Source: Actinomycetota bacterium
Lineage (GTDB): Bacteria; Actinomycetota; Acidimicrobiia; Acidimicrobiales; AC-14
Length of the DNA stretch: 11,351 nt
Direction of reading: 5' to 3'
Assembly (NCBI GenBank): GCA_020200615.1
Contig: JAIVIH010000061.1
Location: forward strand, 1-11,351
A program made the position numbers and the translations under genes. Under the pieces are notes generated by a model. That model searched no databases, was not told the origin of the DNA, and worked only from the letters and a program-made list of their open reading frames with translations. Within the stretch, counting starts at the first letter, position 1. Every line of letters begins with the position of its first letter. Below are positions 1-6,127 of the stretch, in pieces.

Positions 1-621
1 GGCCCGCAGGCCGGCACCGTAGGCGGCCCCCGATTCGGCCGTGATGTGCGTGCCCTCGGACTGGGTCTCGATGTCGGGCGCGAAGCCGTCGATGCGCTGC
101 TTGGTGGGGGTCTCGTAGTTGATCGCCTCGGTCGCCCGCCTTACGTCCGCCTCCCAGTCGATCAGGCGGGGGAAGTCCCAGCCGTAGACCCGGATGCCGG
201 CGGCATGGGCCGCGGGGAGGATCTTGTTGAGGAAGGGGCCGGCGTAGAACCCCTCTCCGGACGATCCCATCCGGACGTACAGGTGGGTGAGACCCACTTC
301 CTTGGCCCGGGAGATGATGGCGCCCACGTCACCGGACTCGGTCTGGTTGACCTGCCAGATCCACATCCCCTTGCCGTAGGGGAGCTGGCGTTCGAGGGTT
401 TTGACCGGCGGAGGCCGCAGAGGCCCGAGGCCCAGGGTGAAGTCGAACCCGGTGATGCGGCTCATAGCCACGCCGGAGGCGACCAGGGTGAGCACGGTGG
501 CGACAACCCAGAGCGTGGCCGGCTTGGCCGGAGCGACCGGACGGGGTTCTCTCGGTGGGCGCCGGCTCGACTGCGGCGCGACGGAGGCGCTTTCGCGCTC
601 CTTGTCTACTGTGATCAGCAC
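1..621 (-). CDS. Membrane-anchored glycoside-hydrolase-like TIM-barrel protein, C-terminus outside window
   Basis: An open minus-strand frame runs from a GTG at 621-619 to the window edge, giving 207 visible residues and no stop. An in-frame TAG lies just upstream (628-630), so the start is well bounded although no Shine-Dalgarno is seen. Residues 1-34 are polar and rich in Arg and Pro. Residues about 35-53 form one membrane helix (PATLWVVATVLTLVASGVAM), so the rest is probably extracytoplasmic. From residue 86 the pattern is that of a TIM barrel: strand GMWIWQV, helix, strand LTHLYVRMG, helix, strand IRVYGWDF, then FAPDIET with D183 and E185 in a D-x-E arrangement like that seen at barrel strand ends in GH18/GH25-type hydrolases. 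The exact family and substrate are not recognised. It lies 94 bp after sdhB on the same strand with no visible functional link. The fold assignment is an inference from strand pattern only. Confidence 0.72.
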   Translation of the reverse strand, partial: MLITVDKERESASVAPQSSRRPPREPRPVAPAKPATLWVVATVLTLVASGVAMSRITGFDFTLGLGPLRPPPVKTLERQLPYGKGMWIWQVNQTESGDVGAIISRAKEVGLTHLYVRMGSSGEGFYAGPFLNKILPAAHAAGIRVYGWDFPRLIDWEADVRRATEAINYETPTKQRIDGFAPDIETQSEGTHITAESGAAYGAGLRA

Positions 622-715
622 GTTTGTCTATGGCTGGCCCCAAGTGCTGCCTCAGCAAGCGGACCCCAGCCCCCTCCCGGGTCAGGTATTCGCCGCCGCC
701 GGGCCGTTCTCCTGC

Positions 716-1414
716 TTAGCTCTCACCACGCAGAGTGGCGCGTCTGACCTCCTCGATGGCCTGGGTGACCTTGATGCCCCGGGGGCAGGCGTCGGTGCAG
801 TTGAAGGCCGTGCGGCAGCCCCAGGTCCCCGAGCGCCGGTCGAGATCGGCCAGGCGCTCGCCTCCGGCCTCGTCGCGAGAGTCGAAGACGAACCGGTGGG
901 CGTTCACCATGGCGGCCGGGCCCACGAAGGACTCGTTCCCCCAGAAGACCGGGCACGACGTCGTGCAGGCGGCGCAGAGGATGCACTTGGTGGTGTCGTC
1001 GTAGCGGGCCCTGTCCTCCGGGGTCTGGAGCCGCTCCCGGTCGCCTTCGGCCGGTTGAGCGGTCAGCCACGGCTTGAGCGAGCGGTACTGCTCGAAGAAC
1101 GGCTCCATGTCCACCACCAGGTCCTTGAGCACGGGCAGGCCCCGGAGGGGCTCCACGGTTATGACGTCGCCCACGTCCTTGACCAGGAGAACGCACGCCA
1201 GCCGGTTGTGGCCGTTGATGAGCATGGCGTCGGACCCGCAGACGCCGTGGGCGCACGAGCGCCGGAAGGCGAGGGTGCCGTCCTGGTGCCACCGGACCTC
1301 GTGGAGGGCGTCCAGTACCCGGTCGGTCTCCTGCACCTCCACCTGGTAGGTCTCCCAGTGGGGCCGGCGGTCGCGGTCCGGATCGAAGCGCTTGACGCGC
1401 AACTGAATTTTCAA
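716..1414 (-). CDS. sdhB: Succinate dehydrogenase iron-sulfur subunit SdhB
   Basis: A 232-residue protein with all cofactor motifs of the SdhB/FrdB family, which passes electrons from the SdhA flavin to quinone in complex II of the TCA cycle and respiratory chain. The N-terminal ferredoxin domain has C54, C59 and C74 with Asp62 in the third [2Fe-2S] ligand place (CAHGVCGSD), the same arrangement as in E. coli SdhB. The C-terminal domain carries C144/C147/C150 plus C210 for [4Fe-4S] and C154, C200, C206 for [3Fe-4S] (CILCAACTTSCP and CRTAFNCTDACP). The start is a TTG whose last two bases lie in the sdhA stop (ATTGA). No ATG or GTG exists nearby in frame, and a purine-rich ribosome site precedes it, so translation is coupled to sdhA. 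Length matches E. coli-type SdhB. No membrane-anchor gene follows it. Confidence 0.96.
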   Translation of the reverse strand: MKIQLRVKRFDPDRDRRPHWETYQVEVQETDRVLDALHEVRWHQDGTLAFRRSCAHGVCGSDAMLINGHNRLACVLLVKDVGDVITVEPLRGLPVLKDLVVDMEPFFEQYRSLKPWLTAQPAEGDRERLQTPEDRARYDDTTKCILCAACTTSCPVFWGNESFVGPAAMVNAHRFVFDSRDEAGGERLADLDRRSGTWGCRTAFNCTDACPRGIKVTQAIEEVRRATLRGES

Positions 1415-3168
1415 TATTTCCTCTCCATGGGCTGGTAGTTCCCGGCGACGACGGGCTTGTAGGCGAGCGTGAGCTTTCCGTCGGCGCCGCGGCTGACCAG
1501 GCTGTGGCGCATCCAGCCGGCGTCGTCGCGCTTGGGGAAGTCGTCCCGGAAGTGGGCGCCCCGGCTCTCGGTGCGGGCCCGCGCTCCTGCCACCAGGGCC
1601 TGGGCCAGGTCGAGCAGGAACCCCAGCTCGAGGGCCTCGGTCAGGTCGTAGTTGAACCGGCTGCCCTTGTCGTCCACGGTGACCTCGGGGAAGCGATCCC
1701 TCAGGTCGTCGACCGTGGCCATGACCGCGCTCAGGCTCTCGTCGGTGCGGAACACGGACGCCTTGTCCGTCATCTCGGCCTGGAGGGACGCTCGCAGGTC
1801 GGCCGTCTTCTCTCCCCCGGTGCCCGCCTTGAGCCGTTCGATGGCCCGCACCGTGTCCTCCTCGGGAGAGTCCCCAGGGGTGGGCTGGGCCGACTGGGCA
1901 GCGAAGGCGGCCATGGCCGCGCCCCCGCGCCGCCCGAAGACCACGATGTCCAGCAGCGAGTTGGTTCCCAGCCGGTTGGCGCCGTGGACCGAGACGCACG
2001 CGCACTCGCCGGCGGCGTACAGGCCGGCCACGACGGTGCCGTCGGCGTCGGACACAACCTCGGCTTGAACGTTGGTGGGGATGCCGCCCATGGCGTAGTG
2101 GGCGGTGGGCTGGACGGGGATGAGCTCGGTCTTGGGCTCGATGCCGAGGTAGGTCCGCACGAACTCGGTGATGTCGGGCAGCTTGGCGTCGATCTGCTCC
2201 GGGGGCAGATGGGTGAGGTCGAGGTGGAGGAAGTCGCCCTCGGCTCCGCATCCCCGGTCCTGGCGGATCTCGGTGAGCATGGCCCGGCTCACCAGGTCGC
2301 GGGGTGCCAGGTCTTTCACCGTGGGTGCGTAACCCTCCATGAACCGATCCCCGGCGCGGTTGCGCAGGATCCCGCCCTCGCCCCTGGCCGCCTCGGACAG
2401 GAGGATCCCGAGCTTGTAGATACCCGTGGGGTGGAACTGGAAGAACTCCATGTCCTGGAGGGGGACGCCTCGGCGCAGCAGCAGGGCGGGGCCGTCGCCG
2501 GTGAGGGTGTGGGCGTTGGACGAGACCTTGTAGATCCGCCCGAAGCCGCCGGTGGCGAACAGGGCGGCCTTGCAGGCGAAGACGTGGACGTCGCCCGTCG
2601 CCAGCTCGTACCCGACCACGGCTGCCACCTGTCCGTTGTCGCCGAAGGCGATGTCGAGCACCTGGAACTCGTCGAAGAAGTCGACGCCCCGGGACAGGCA
2701 CTGCTGGTAGAGGGTCTGGAGGATCATGTGGCCCGTCCGGTCGGCGGCGTAGCAGGCCCGCCGGACCGGGGCCTCCCCGTGGTTGCGGGTGTGGCCGCCG
2801 AAGCGACGCTGGTCGATCCTGCCCTCGGGCGTCCGGTTGAAGGGCAGCCCGAAGCGCTCCAGCTCGATGACGGCGTCGACCGCTTCCCGGCACATGATGT
2901 CGGCCGCGGGCTGGTCGACCAGGTAGTCGCCGCCCTTGACCGTGTCGAAGGCGTGCCACTCCCACGAGTCCTCCTCCACGTTGGCCAGCGCCGCGCACAT
3001 ACCGCCCTGGGCCGCTCCGGTGTGGGACCGGGTGGGGTGGAGCTTGGACAGGACCGCCGTCTTGCACTTCCCGGCGCACTCGATGGCGGCCCGCAGTCCG
3101 GCTCCGCCGGCGCCCACGATCACCGCGTCGTAGACGTGGCGGTGGACGGTGATGCTCGGGCCGGGCAC
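1411..3168 (-). CDS. sdhA: Succinate dehydrogenase flavoprotein subunit SdhA
   Basis: A 585-residue flavoprotein that oxidises succinate to fumarate. The N-terminus has the FAD Rossmann motif VIVGAGGAG (residues 16-24). H49 in RSHTGAAQGG is the expected covalent FAD attachment histidine. Catalytic and substrate residues are present: FQFHPTG, the Arg of ARGEGG, the His of AHYAMGG and the Arg of HGANRLGTNSLLD. The C-terminus ends in ERKY, like other members. Length is close to the E. coli protein (588). Two adjacent GTG codons could start it (3171 and 3168); 3168 is chosen because AGGA lies 7 bases upstream. The gene begins 47 bp after the znuB-like stop and overlaps the sdhB start. Neither sdhC nor sdhD lies upstream or downstream in the window, which is odd for this operon type. 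The open frame continues far upstream inside znuB, but that part is low-complexity shadow sequence. Confidence 0.96.
   Translation of the reverse strand: MPGPSITVHRHVYDAVIVGAGGAGLRAAIECAGKCKTAVLSKLHPTRSHTGAAQGGMCAALANVEEDSWEWHAFDTVKGGDYLVDQPAADIMCREAVDAVIELERFGLPFNRTPEGRIDQRRFGGHTRNHGEAPVRRACYAADRTGHMILQTLYQQCLSRGVDFFDEFQVLDIAFGDNGQVAAVVGYELATGDVHVFACKAALFATGGFGRIYKVSSNAHTLTGDGPALLLRRGVPLQDMEFFQFHPTGIYKLGILLSEAARGEGGILRNRAGDRFMEGYAPTVKDLAPRDLVSRAMLTEIRQDRGCGAEGDFLHLDLTHLPPEQIDAKLPDITEFVRTYLGIEPKTELIPVQPTAHYAMGGIPTNVQAEVVSDADGTVVAGLYAAGECACVSVHGANRLGTNSLLDIVVFGRRGGAAMAAFAAQSAQPTPGDSPEEDTVRAIERLKAGTGGEKTADLRASLQAEMTDKASVFRTDESLSAVMATVDDLRDRFPEVTVDDKGSRFNYDLTEALELGFLLDLAQALVAGARARTESRGAHFRDDFPKRDDAGWMRHSLVSRGADGKLTLAYKPVVAGNYQPMERKY
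1419..1426 (-). promoter_or_regulatory. Ribosome binding site of sdhB
   Basis: On the minus strand GGAGAGGA sits inside the last sdhA codons, 4 bases before the TTG at 1414-1412. It is one of the clearest Shine-Dalgarno-like sequences in the window and decides the unusual TTG start of sdhB. Confidence 0.6.
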
Positions 3169-3215
3169 CACCCGATCCTGGCACGGCCCGCCTCGGTCGG
3201 TGGCCCCCGGGGCCG

Positions 3216-3872
3216 CTACCGCTGAGTGGCGATGCGCTGGGCCGCCCCCACGGGGAGGACCATCAGGGCGGCCACGAGGAGCACCCCCACCACCCGCATC
3301 GCCGCGACGACGGTGATGGCGGCCAAGGCCGCCAGCCCCAGGCTCAGGGCGTCGACCGGTAGTCCTGCCACCCGGGCCGCCTCCTCGTCGAGGATCACCG
3401 AGAACAGGGCCCGCCACGACGCCGCCACCGCGGCCAGGACCACAACTCCGAGAACGACGATGGTCACGGTGTCGGCCGGGCTCACGGTGAGGATGGACCC
3501 GAAGAGGTAGGTGAGCACGCCGGCGTTGAGCGACCCGGCCAGGCCCGTCAGCACTACGCCTCCGGCGATGCCCGAGTAGAAGAACACGGCGAGGGCCAGG
3601 TCGCCCGAAGCACGCCGCCTCAGCCGGAGCCACTCGATGGCCACGGCCCCGGCCACGGCCACGACCAGGGCCGTCCAGAGGGGGCTGATCCCGAACAAGA
3701 GGCCGGCGGCCACTCCGGCGAAGGCGACGTGGCCCACGCCGTCCCCCATCAGGGCCAGGCGCTTGTGAACGAGGAACGTCCCGATCAGAGGGGCGGAGGC
3801 CCCCACGACCAGGCCTGCGGCCAGGGCCAGCTGCATGTACTGCCGGTCGAAGGGCCAGGGGAGGGGGAGCAC
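3216..3872 (-). CDS. znuB: Zinc/manganese ABC transporter permease, apparently truncated at the C-terminus (ZnuB-like)
   Basis: A 218-residue integral membrane protein of the ABC-3 (ZnuB/TroC/MntB) family. It forms the membrane channel that takes the metal from the ZnuA-like lipoprotein using ATP hydrolysis by the ZnuC-like protein. Typical sequence is visible: the opening helix LAAGLVVGASAPLIGTFLV followed by HKRLALMGDGVGHVAFAGVA, then several hydrophobic segments. Near the end comes VVGVLLVAALMVLPVGAAQR, normally followed in this family by roughly 50-70 more residues with two further helices. Here a TAG follows at IATQR, and no hydrophobic continuation exists in the other two frames before sdhA. 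The start is a GTG one base after the znuC TGA; a later ATG at 3838 would cut into the first helix. Whether the shortened protein still works is unknown. Metal could be Zn or Mn; the neighbouring Fur-family gene favours Zn only loosely. Confidence 0.88.
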   Translation of the reverse strand: MLPLPWPFDRQYMQLALAAGLVVGASAPLIGTFLVHKRLALMGDGVGHVAFAGVAAGLLFGISPLWTALVVAVAGAVAIEWLRLRRRASGDLALAVFFYSGIAGGVVLTGLAGSLNAGVLTYLFGSILTVSPADTVTIVVLGVVVLAAVAASWRALFSVILDEEAARVAGLPVDALSLGLAALAAITVVAAMRVVGVLLVAALMVLPVGAAQRIATQR

Positions 3873-3873
3873 G

Positions 3874-4632
3874 TCAGCCCAGGCCCTCCAGCCACAGGGG
3901 CAGGTCCTGGGCGTGGATGCCCAGGCTCACCCCCCCGGCGGCCAGCTCGGCCGGCGGCCCGTCGAACATCAGCCGCCCCCGGCGGAGGACGAGGAGGCGG
4001 TCGAGGTCGTCGGCGACGGCGCCCAGCTCGTGGGAGACGAGGAGCACGGCCGCCCCGTGGTCGCGGACCATGTGCACCAGGGAGTCGCGGAAGAGGCGCT
4101 GGGAGTCGGCGTCGATGCCGGCCACGGGCTCGTCGAGGACGAGGAAATTGGGGCGGTTGACGAGGGACCGGGCGATGAAGGCGCGCTGCTGCTGGCCACC
4201 GCTCAGTTCCGACAGGAGGGAGTGCCGCACCTCGGTCAGGGCCACCGACTCCAGGGCGTGCTCCACCTCCTCGTGGTCGGTCGGGCGCGGGCGCCGTCGC
4301 CATCCCCGGCGGGCCAGGCCACCGGAGGCGACGACCTCCTCGACCGTCGCCGGAAGCTGGTCGTCCAGCATGGGCCGCTGGGGCACGTACCCGATCCGCC
4401 ACCGGTCGCGCAGGCGGGCGGGAGGGACCTGGAAGATCCGCACCTGGCCGGCGTCGGGAGCCAGCAACCCCAGGATGATGCGCAGGAGGGTCGACTTGCC
4501 CGAGCCGTTGGGGCCGGCGAGGGCCACGAACTCCCCGGCGGCCACGCCCAGGCTCACCCCGTCGAGCACGGGGCGGCGGCCGTAGGAGAAGGAGACGCCC
4601 TCGACCTCCAGGACCGCCACGGGGGCCGTCAC
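3874..4632 (-). CDS. znuC: Zinc/manganese ABC transporter ATP-binding protein (ZnuC-like)
   Basis: A 252-residue ABC ATPase that powers metal import on the cytoplasmic face. All motifs are present and ordered: Walker A GPNGSGKST (residues 40-48), Q-loop near YVPQR (82-86), signature LSGGQQQR (143-150), Walker B FLVLDEP (163-169) and switch His201 in LLVSHE. FQVPP and the helical region resemble metal-uptake ATPases (ZnuC/MntB/TroB) rather than other ABC classes, which fits the flanking lipoprotein and permease genes. The GTG start overlaps the znuA stop as GTGA (4632-4629), and znuB starts one base after its stop, so the three genes are translationally coupled. A basic insert, RRGWRRRPRP (108-117), is a little unusual. 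Function is secure as an ABC ATPase and likely as metal uptake. Confidence 0.93.
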   Translation of the reverse strand: MTAPVAVLEVEGVSFSYGRRPVLDGVSLGVAAGEFVALAGPNGSGKSTLLRIILGLLAPDAGQVRIFQVPPARLRDRWRIGYVPQRPMLDDQLPATVEEVVASGGLARRGWRRRPRPTDHEEVEHALESVALTEVRHSLLSELSGGQQQRAFIARSLVNRPNFLVLDEPVAGIDADSQRLFRDSLVHMVRDHGAAVLLVSHELGAVADDLDRLLVLRRGRLMFDGPPAELAAGGVSLGIHAQDLPLWLEGLG

Positions 4633-5579
4633 CGGCAGCCCAGGGCCGACCGGAGGGTGGTGAGGTTGGTTCGCATGAGCGAGAGGTAAGTCTGGCCCGC
4701 GTCCACTTCCTCGTCGGTTCGACCTTCGACCGGGTTCAGCACCGCCGTGCGCACTTCCGCCTCCCGGGCCAGGGCCTGCGCCACCTTCGGGGACACGAGG
4801 GTCTCGTAGAAGATGGTGGTGACGCCGCGAGCGCGAACCATATCGCTGAGCTGGGCCAGGCGTCCGGGGTCGGGCTCGGACTCGGGAGACAGGCCGGCGA
4901 CCGCCTCCTGGGTCAGCCCGTACCTGCGGGCCAGGTACCCGAAGGCGGCGTGGGCGGTGACGATCACCCTCCGGTCACAGTCGGCCAGACTCCGGCGGAA
5001 GGCGTCGTCCAGCTGGTTCAGCTCCGCCACGTACTCCTGAGCCCGGGCCTCGTAGGCCGGTGCGCTGGCGGGGTCGACCTTGACGTACGCGGCGCGGATC
5101 CTCTCGACGACCCTGGCCATCAAAGAAGGGTCGAGCCACACGTGGGGGTCGCCTTCGATGAGACCCGGACCCTCCACTCCGCTCAGAGGGCCGCTCGGGC
5201 CCAGGTTCGAGACGTCCACGACCTCGCCCTCGGCCCTCCGCACGGCCCGCTCCACCCCCGGTTGGAAGCCACCGTCGAGGTAGAAGACGAGGTCGGCGTC
5301 CTCGATGCGGTCCACCTGGCGGGAGTCGAGCTCGAGGTCATGAGGCTCGGCGCCGGCAGGAGTCAGGTCGACCACCGACACCCGGTCGCCCCCCACCCGG
5401 CGAGCGGCCTCGAAGACCGGGTAGAAGCCGGCCACGGCCGAGAGCTTCCCGTCTTCCGAACCGCCGGCGCCGTCGTCCGTCCGGCAGGCCGGTAGAGCCA
5501 GGCCGAGGACTGCGACGGCTACGAGAGCGTAGCGATAATGAGAACGGATACCAAAAGCTAGCAGTTCTCGATCAACCAG
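4629..5579 (-). CDS. znuA: Metal-binding lipoprotein of the zinc/manganese ABC transporter (ZnuA-like); start uncertain
   Basis: A cluster 9 (ZnuA/TroA/MntC) solute-binding protein of about 300 residues that captures the metal outside the cell. Expected ligands are seen in order: His of AEPHDLEL, His of GDPHVWLDP, His of VTAHAAFGY, and an acidic residue in the IFYETLVSP region. The N-terminus is a lipoprotein-type signal: basic RSHYRY, hydrophobic ALVAVAVLGLALP, then a Cys in LALPAC, a slightly atypical lipobox because Pro is at -2. There is no His-rich loop. The start is a problem: between the zur stop and the signal peptide this frame has no ATG, GTG or TTG. A CTG at 5579 is used here. A CTG at 5564 or an ATC at 5549 are alternatives, and an ATG at 5732 would overlap zur by 143 bp and add an unlikely Arg/Trp/Pro-rich leader. 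The end overlaps znuC. Confidence 0.85.
   Translation of the reverse strand: MVDRELLAFGIRSHYRYALVAVAVLGLALPACRTDDGAGGSEDGKLSAVAGFYPVFEAARRVGGDRVSVVDLTPAGAEPHDLELDSRQVDRIEDADLVFYLDGGFQPGVERAVRRAEGEVVDVSNLGPSGPLSGVEGPGLIEGDPHVWLDPSLMARVVERIRAAYVKVDPASAPAYEARAQEYVAELNQLDDAFRRSLADCDRRVIVTAHAAFGYLARRYGLTQEAVAGLSPESEPDPGRLAQLSDMVRARGVTTIFYETLVSPKVAQALAREAEVRTAVLNPVEGRTDEEVDAGQTYLSLMRTNLTTLRSALGCR
5533..5550. promoter_or_regulatory. Possible Fur/Zur-type operator half-site before znuA
   Basis: This is the most AT-rich spot between zur and znuA. CGATAATGAGAACGGATA matches one half of the classical Fur-family 7-1-7 box (TGATAAT, 6 of 7), but the second half is poor. Its location fits autoregulation of a metal uptake operon. 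It also overlaps the codons before the lipoprotein signal, which adds to the doubt about the znuA start. It is a weak call. Confidence 0.25.
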
Positions 5580-5588
5580 CAGTTCTCG
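5560..5588. repeat. Exact 11-bp direct repeat between zur and znuA
   Basis: AGCAGTTCTCG occurs at 5560-5570 and again at 5578-5588 on the plus strand, an 18-bp period. It begins just past the zur stop and covers the upstream end of the znuA frame, where it would encode the repeated peptide RELL. It could be a pair of regulator or ribosome-contact sites, or a small duplication. No known operator is recognised in it. Confidence 0.55.
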
Positions 5589-5589
5589 C

Positions 5590-6024
5590 TCAGGCGCACC
5601 GGGCGCAGACGCCCACCAGGTCGAGGCGGTGGAACTGGGCCCGGAAGCCGGTCTCGGCGGCCACGTTGTCCAGCGTCTTGGCCATCGTCTGCTCGAAACG
5701 GGGGGGCACGGTGTAGTCGTCGACCGACCCACATTCCACGCACACCAGGTGGTGGTGGTGGCTGGTCAGGTCTTCGGCCAGCTCGAAGCGCGAGAAGTCG
5801 TCCCCTCCCTGCACCTTGCTCACCACTCCGGCCTGCTCCAGCACGGTGAGGTTGCGGTACACCGAGCTCTGGGGGACGGACCGATCGGCGGAGACGATCT
5901 CGGGGATGGAGAGGGGCCGCTCCGCCGAAGAGAGCACGTCGACCAGGGCTCGCCTGCCCCTGGTGTAGCGCTGGTGGACCTTGCGGAGCCGGACGGTGGC
6001 CGTGTCGTGAAGTTCGGTCGACAC
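5590..6024 (-). CDS. zur: Fur-family metal-responsive repressor, probably Zur
   Basis: A 144-residue Fur-superfamily transcriptional repressor, the usual length. Residues about 15-70 form the winged-helix DNA-binding domain (IPEIVSADRSVPQSSVYRNL). The C-terminal dimerisation and metal domain has HHHHLVCVECG (H89-H92, C95, C98) and a terminal CARC (C140, C143), giving the Cys4 structural zinc site and the His-rich regulatory site typical of Fur/Zur/PerR. Being first in line with a metal ABC importer on the same strand suggests Zur, though a manganese regulator (Mur) or Fur cannot be excluded. Start is the GTG at 6024-6022; no Shine-Dalgarno is present at normal spacing, but a TAGTCT -10-like hexamer ends six bases before it, suggesting a leaderless mRNA. 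It is divergent from moaA. Confidence 0.92.
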   Translation of the reverse strand: MSTELHDTATVRLRKVHQRYTRGRRALVDVLSSAERPLSIPEIVSADRSVPQSSVYRNLTVLEQAGVVSKVQGGDDFSRFELAEDLTSHHHHLVCVECGSVDDYTVPPRFEQTMAKTLDNVAAETGFRAQFHRLDLVGVCARCA

Positions 6025-6030
6025 GCATGC

Positions 6031-6036
6031 AGACTA
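6031..6036 (-). promoter_or_regulatory. Candidate -10 element for a leaderless zur transcript
   Basis: On the minus strand TAGTCT (TAnnnT, the actinobacterial -10 form) is followed by six bases and then the GTG of zur. This is the spacing expected if transcription begins at the first base of the start codon. No convincing -35 was found. Confidence 0.4.
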
Positions 6037-6117
6037 CCAACCGCCCTTGGGATCCTGAGTTGGCCGGATATCCACCGGGATGGGCCTACGCTTGGGGATG
6101 GCCGTGCAACCCGAGCC

Positions 6118-6121
6118 GGAG
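6118..6121 (+). promoter_or_regulatory. Ribosome binding site of moaA
   Basis: GGAG lies six bases before the ATG at 6128. The upstream in-frame ATG codons at 6080 and 6098 lack such a site and would add residues that do not look like MoaA, so this site decides the start. Confidence 0.6.
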
Positions 6122-6127
6122 CTTCCC

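Noticed and set aside
622..715. Promoter or terminator between sdhB and the left-edge gene
   Set aside because: A GACCC/GGGTC five-base stem is too weak, and no paired -35/-10 at proper spacing was found.
401..1438. A 345-codon plus-strand open frame opposite sdhB and the glycoside-hydrolase-like gene
   Set aside because: Crosses two well-supported minus-strand genes; no recognisable domain and natural start unlikely.
1504..3225. A 573-codon plus-strand open frame opposite sdhA
   Set aside because: It mirrors a certain gene. Its composition (Gly, Val, Glu, Leu, Arg, no motifs) is what antisense frames in GC-rich genes give.
3169..3633. Extension of the sdhA frame upstream into znuB
   Set aside because: The extra residues are Arg/Gly-rich out-of-frame translation of znuB, and SdhA family length fits the GTG at 3168.
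5580..5732. ATG at 5732 as the znuA start
   Set aside because: It lies 143 bp inside zur, and the leader it adds is Arg/Trp/Pro-rich shadow sequence ahead of an intact lipoprotein signal.
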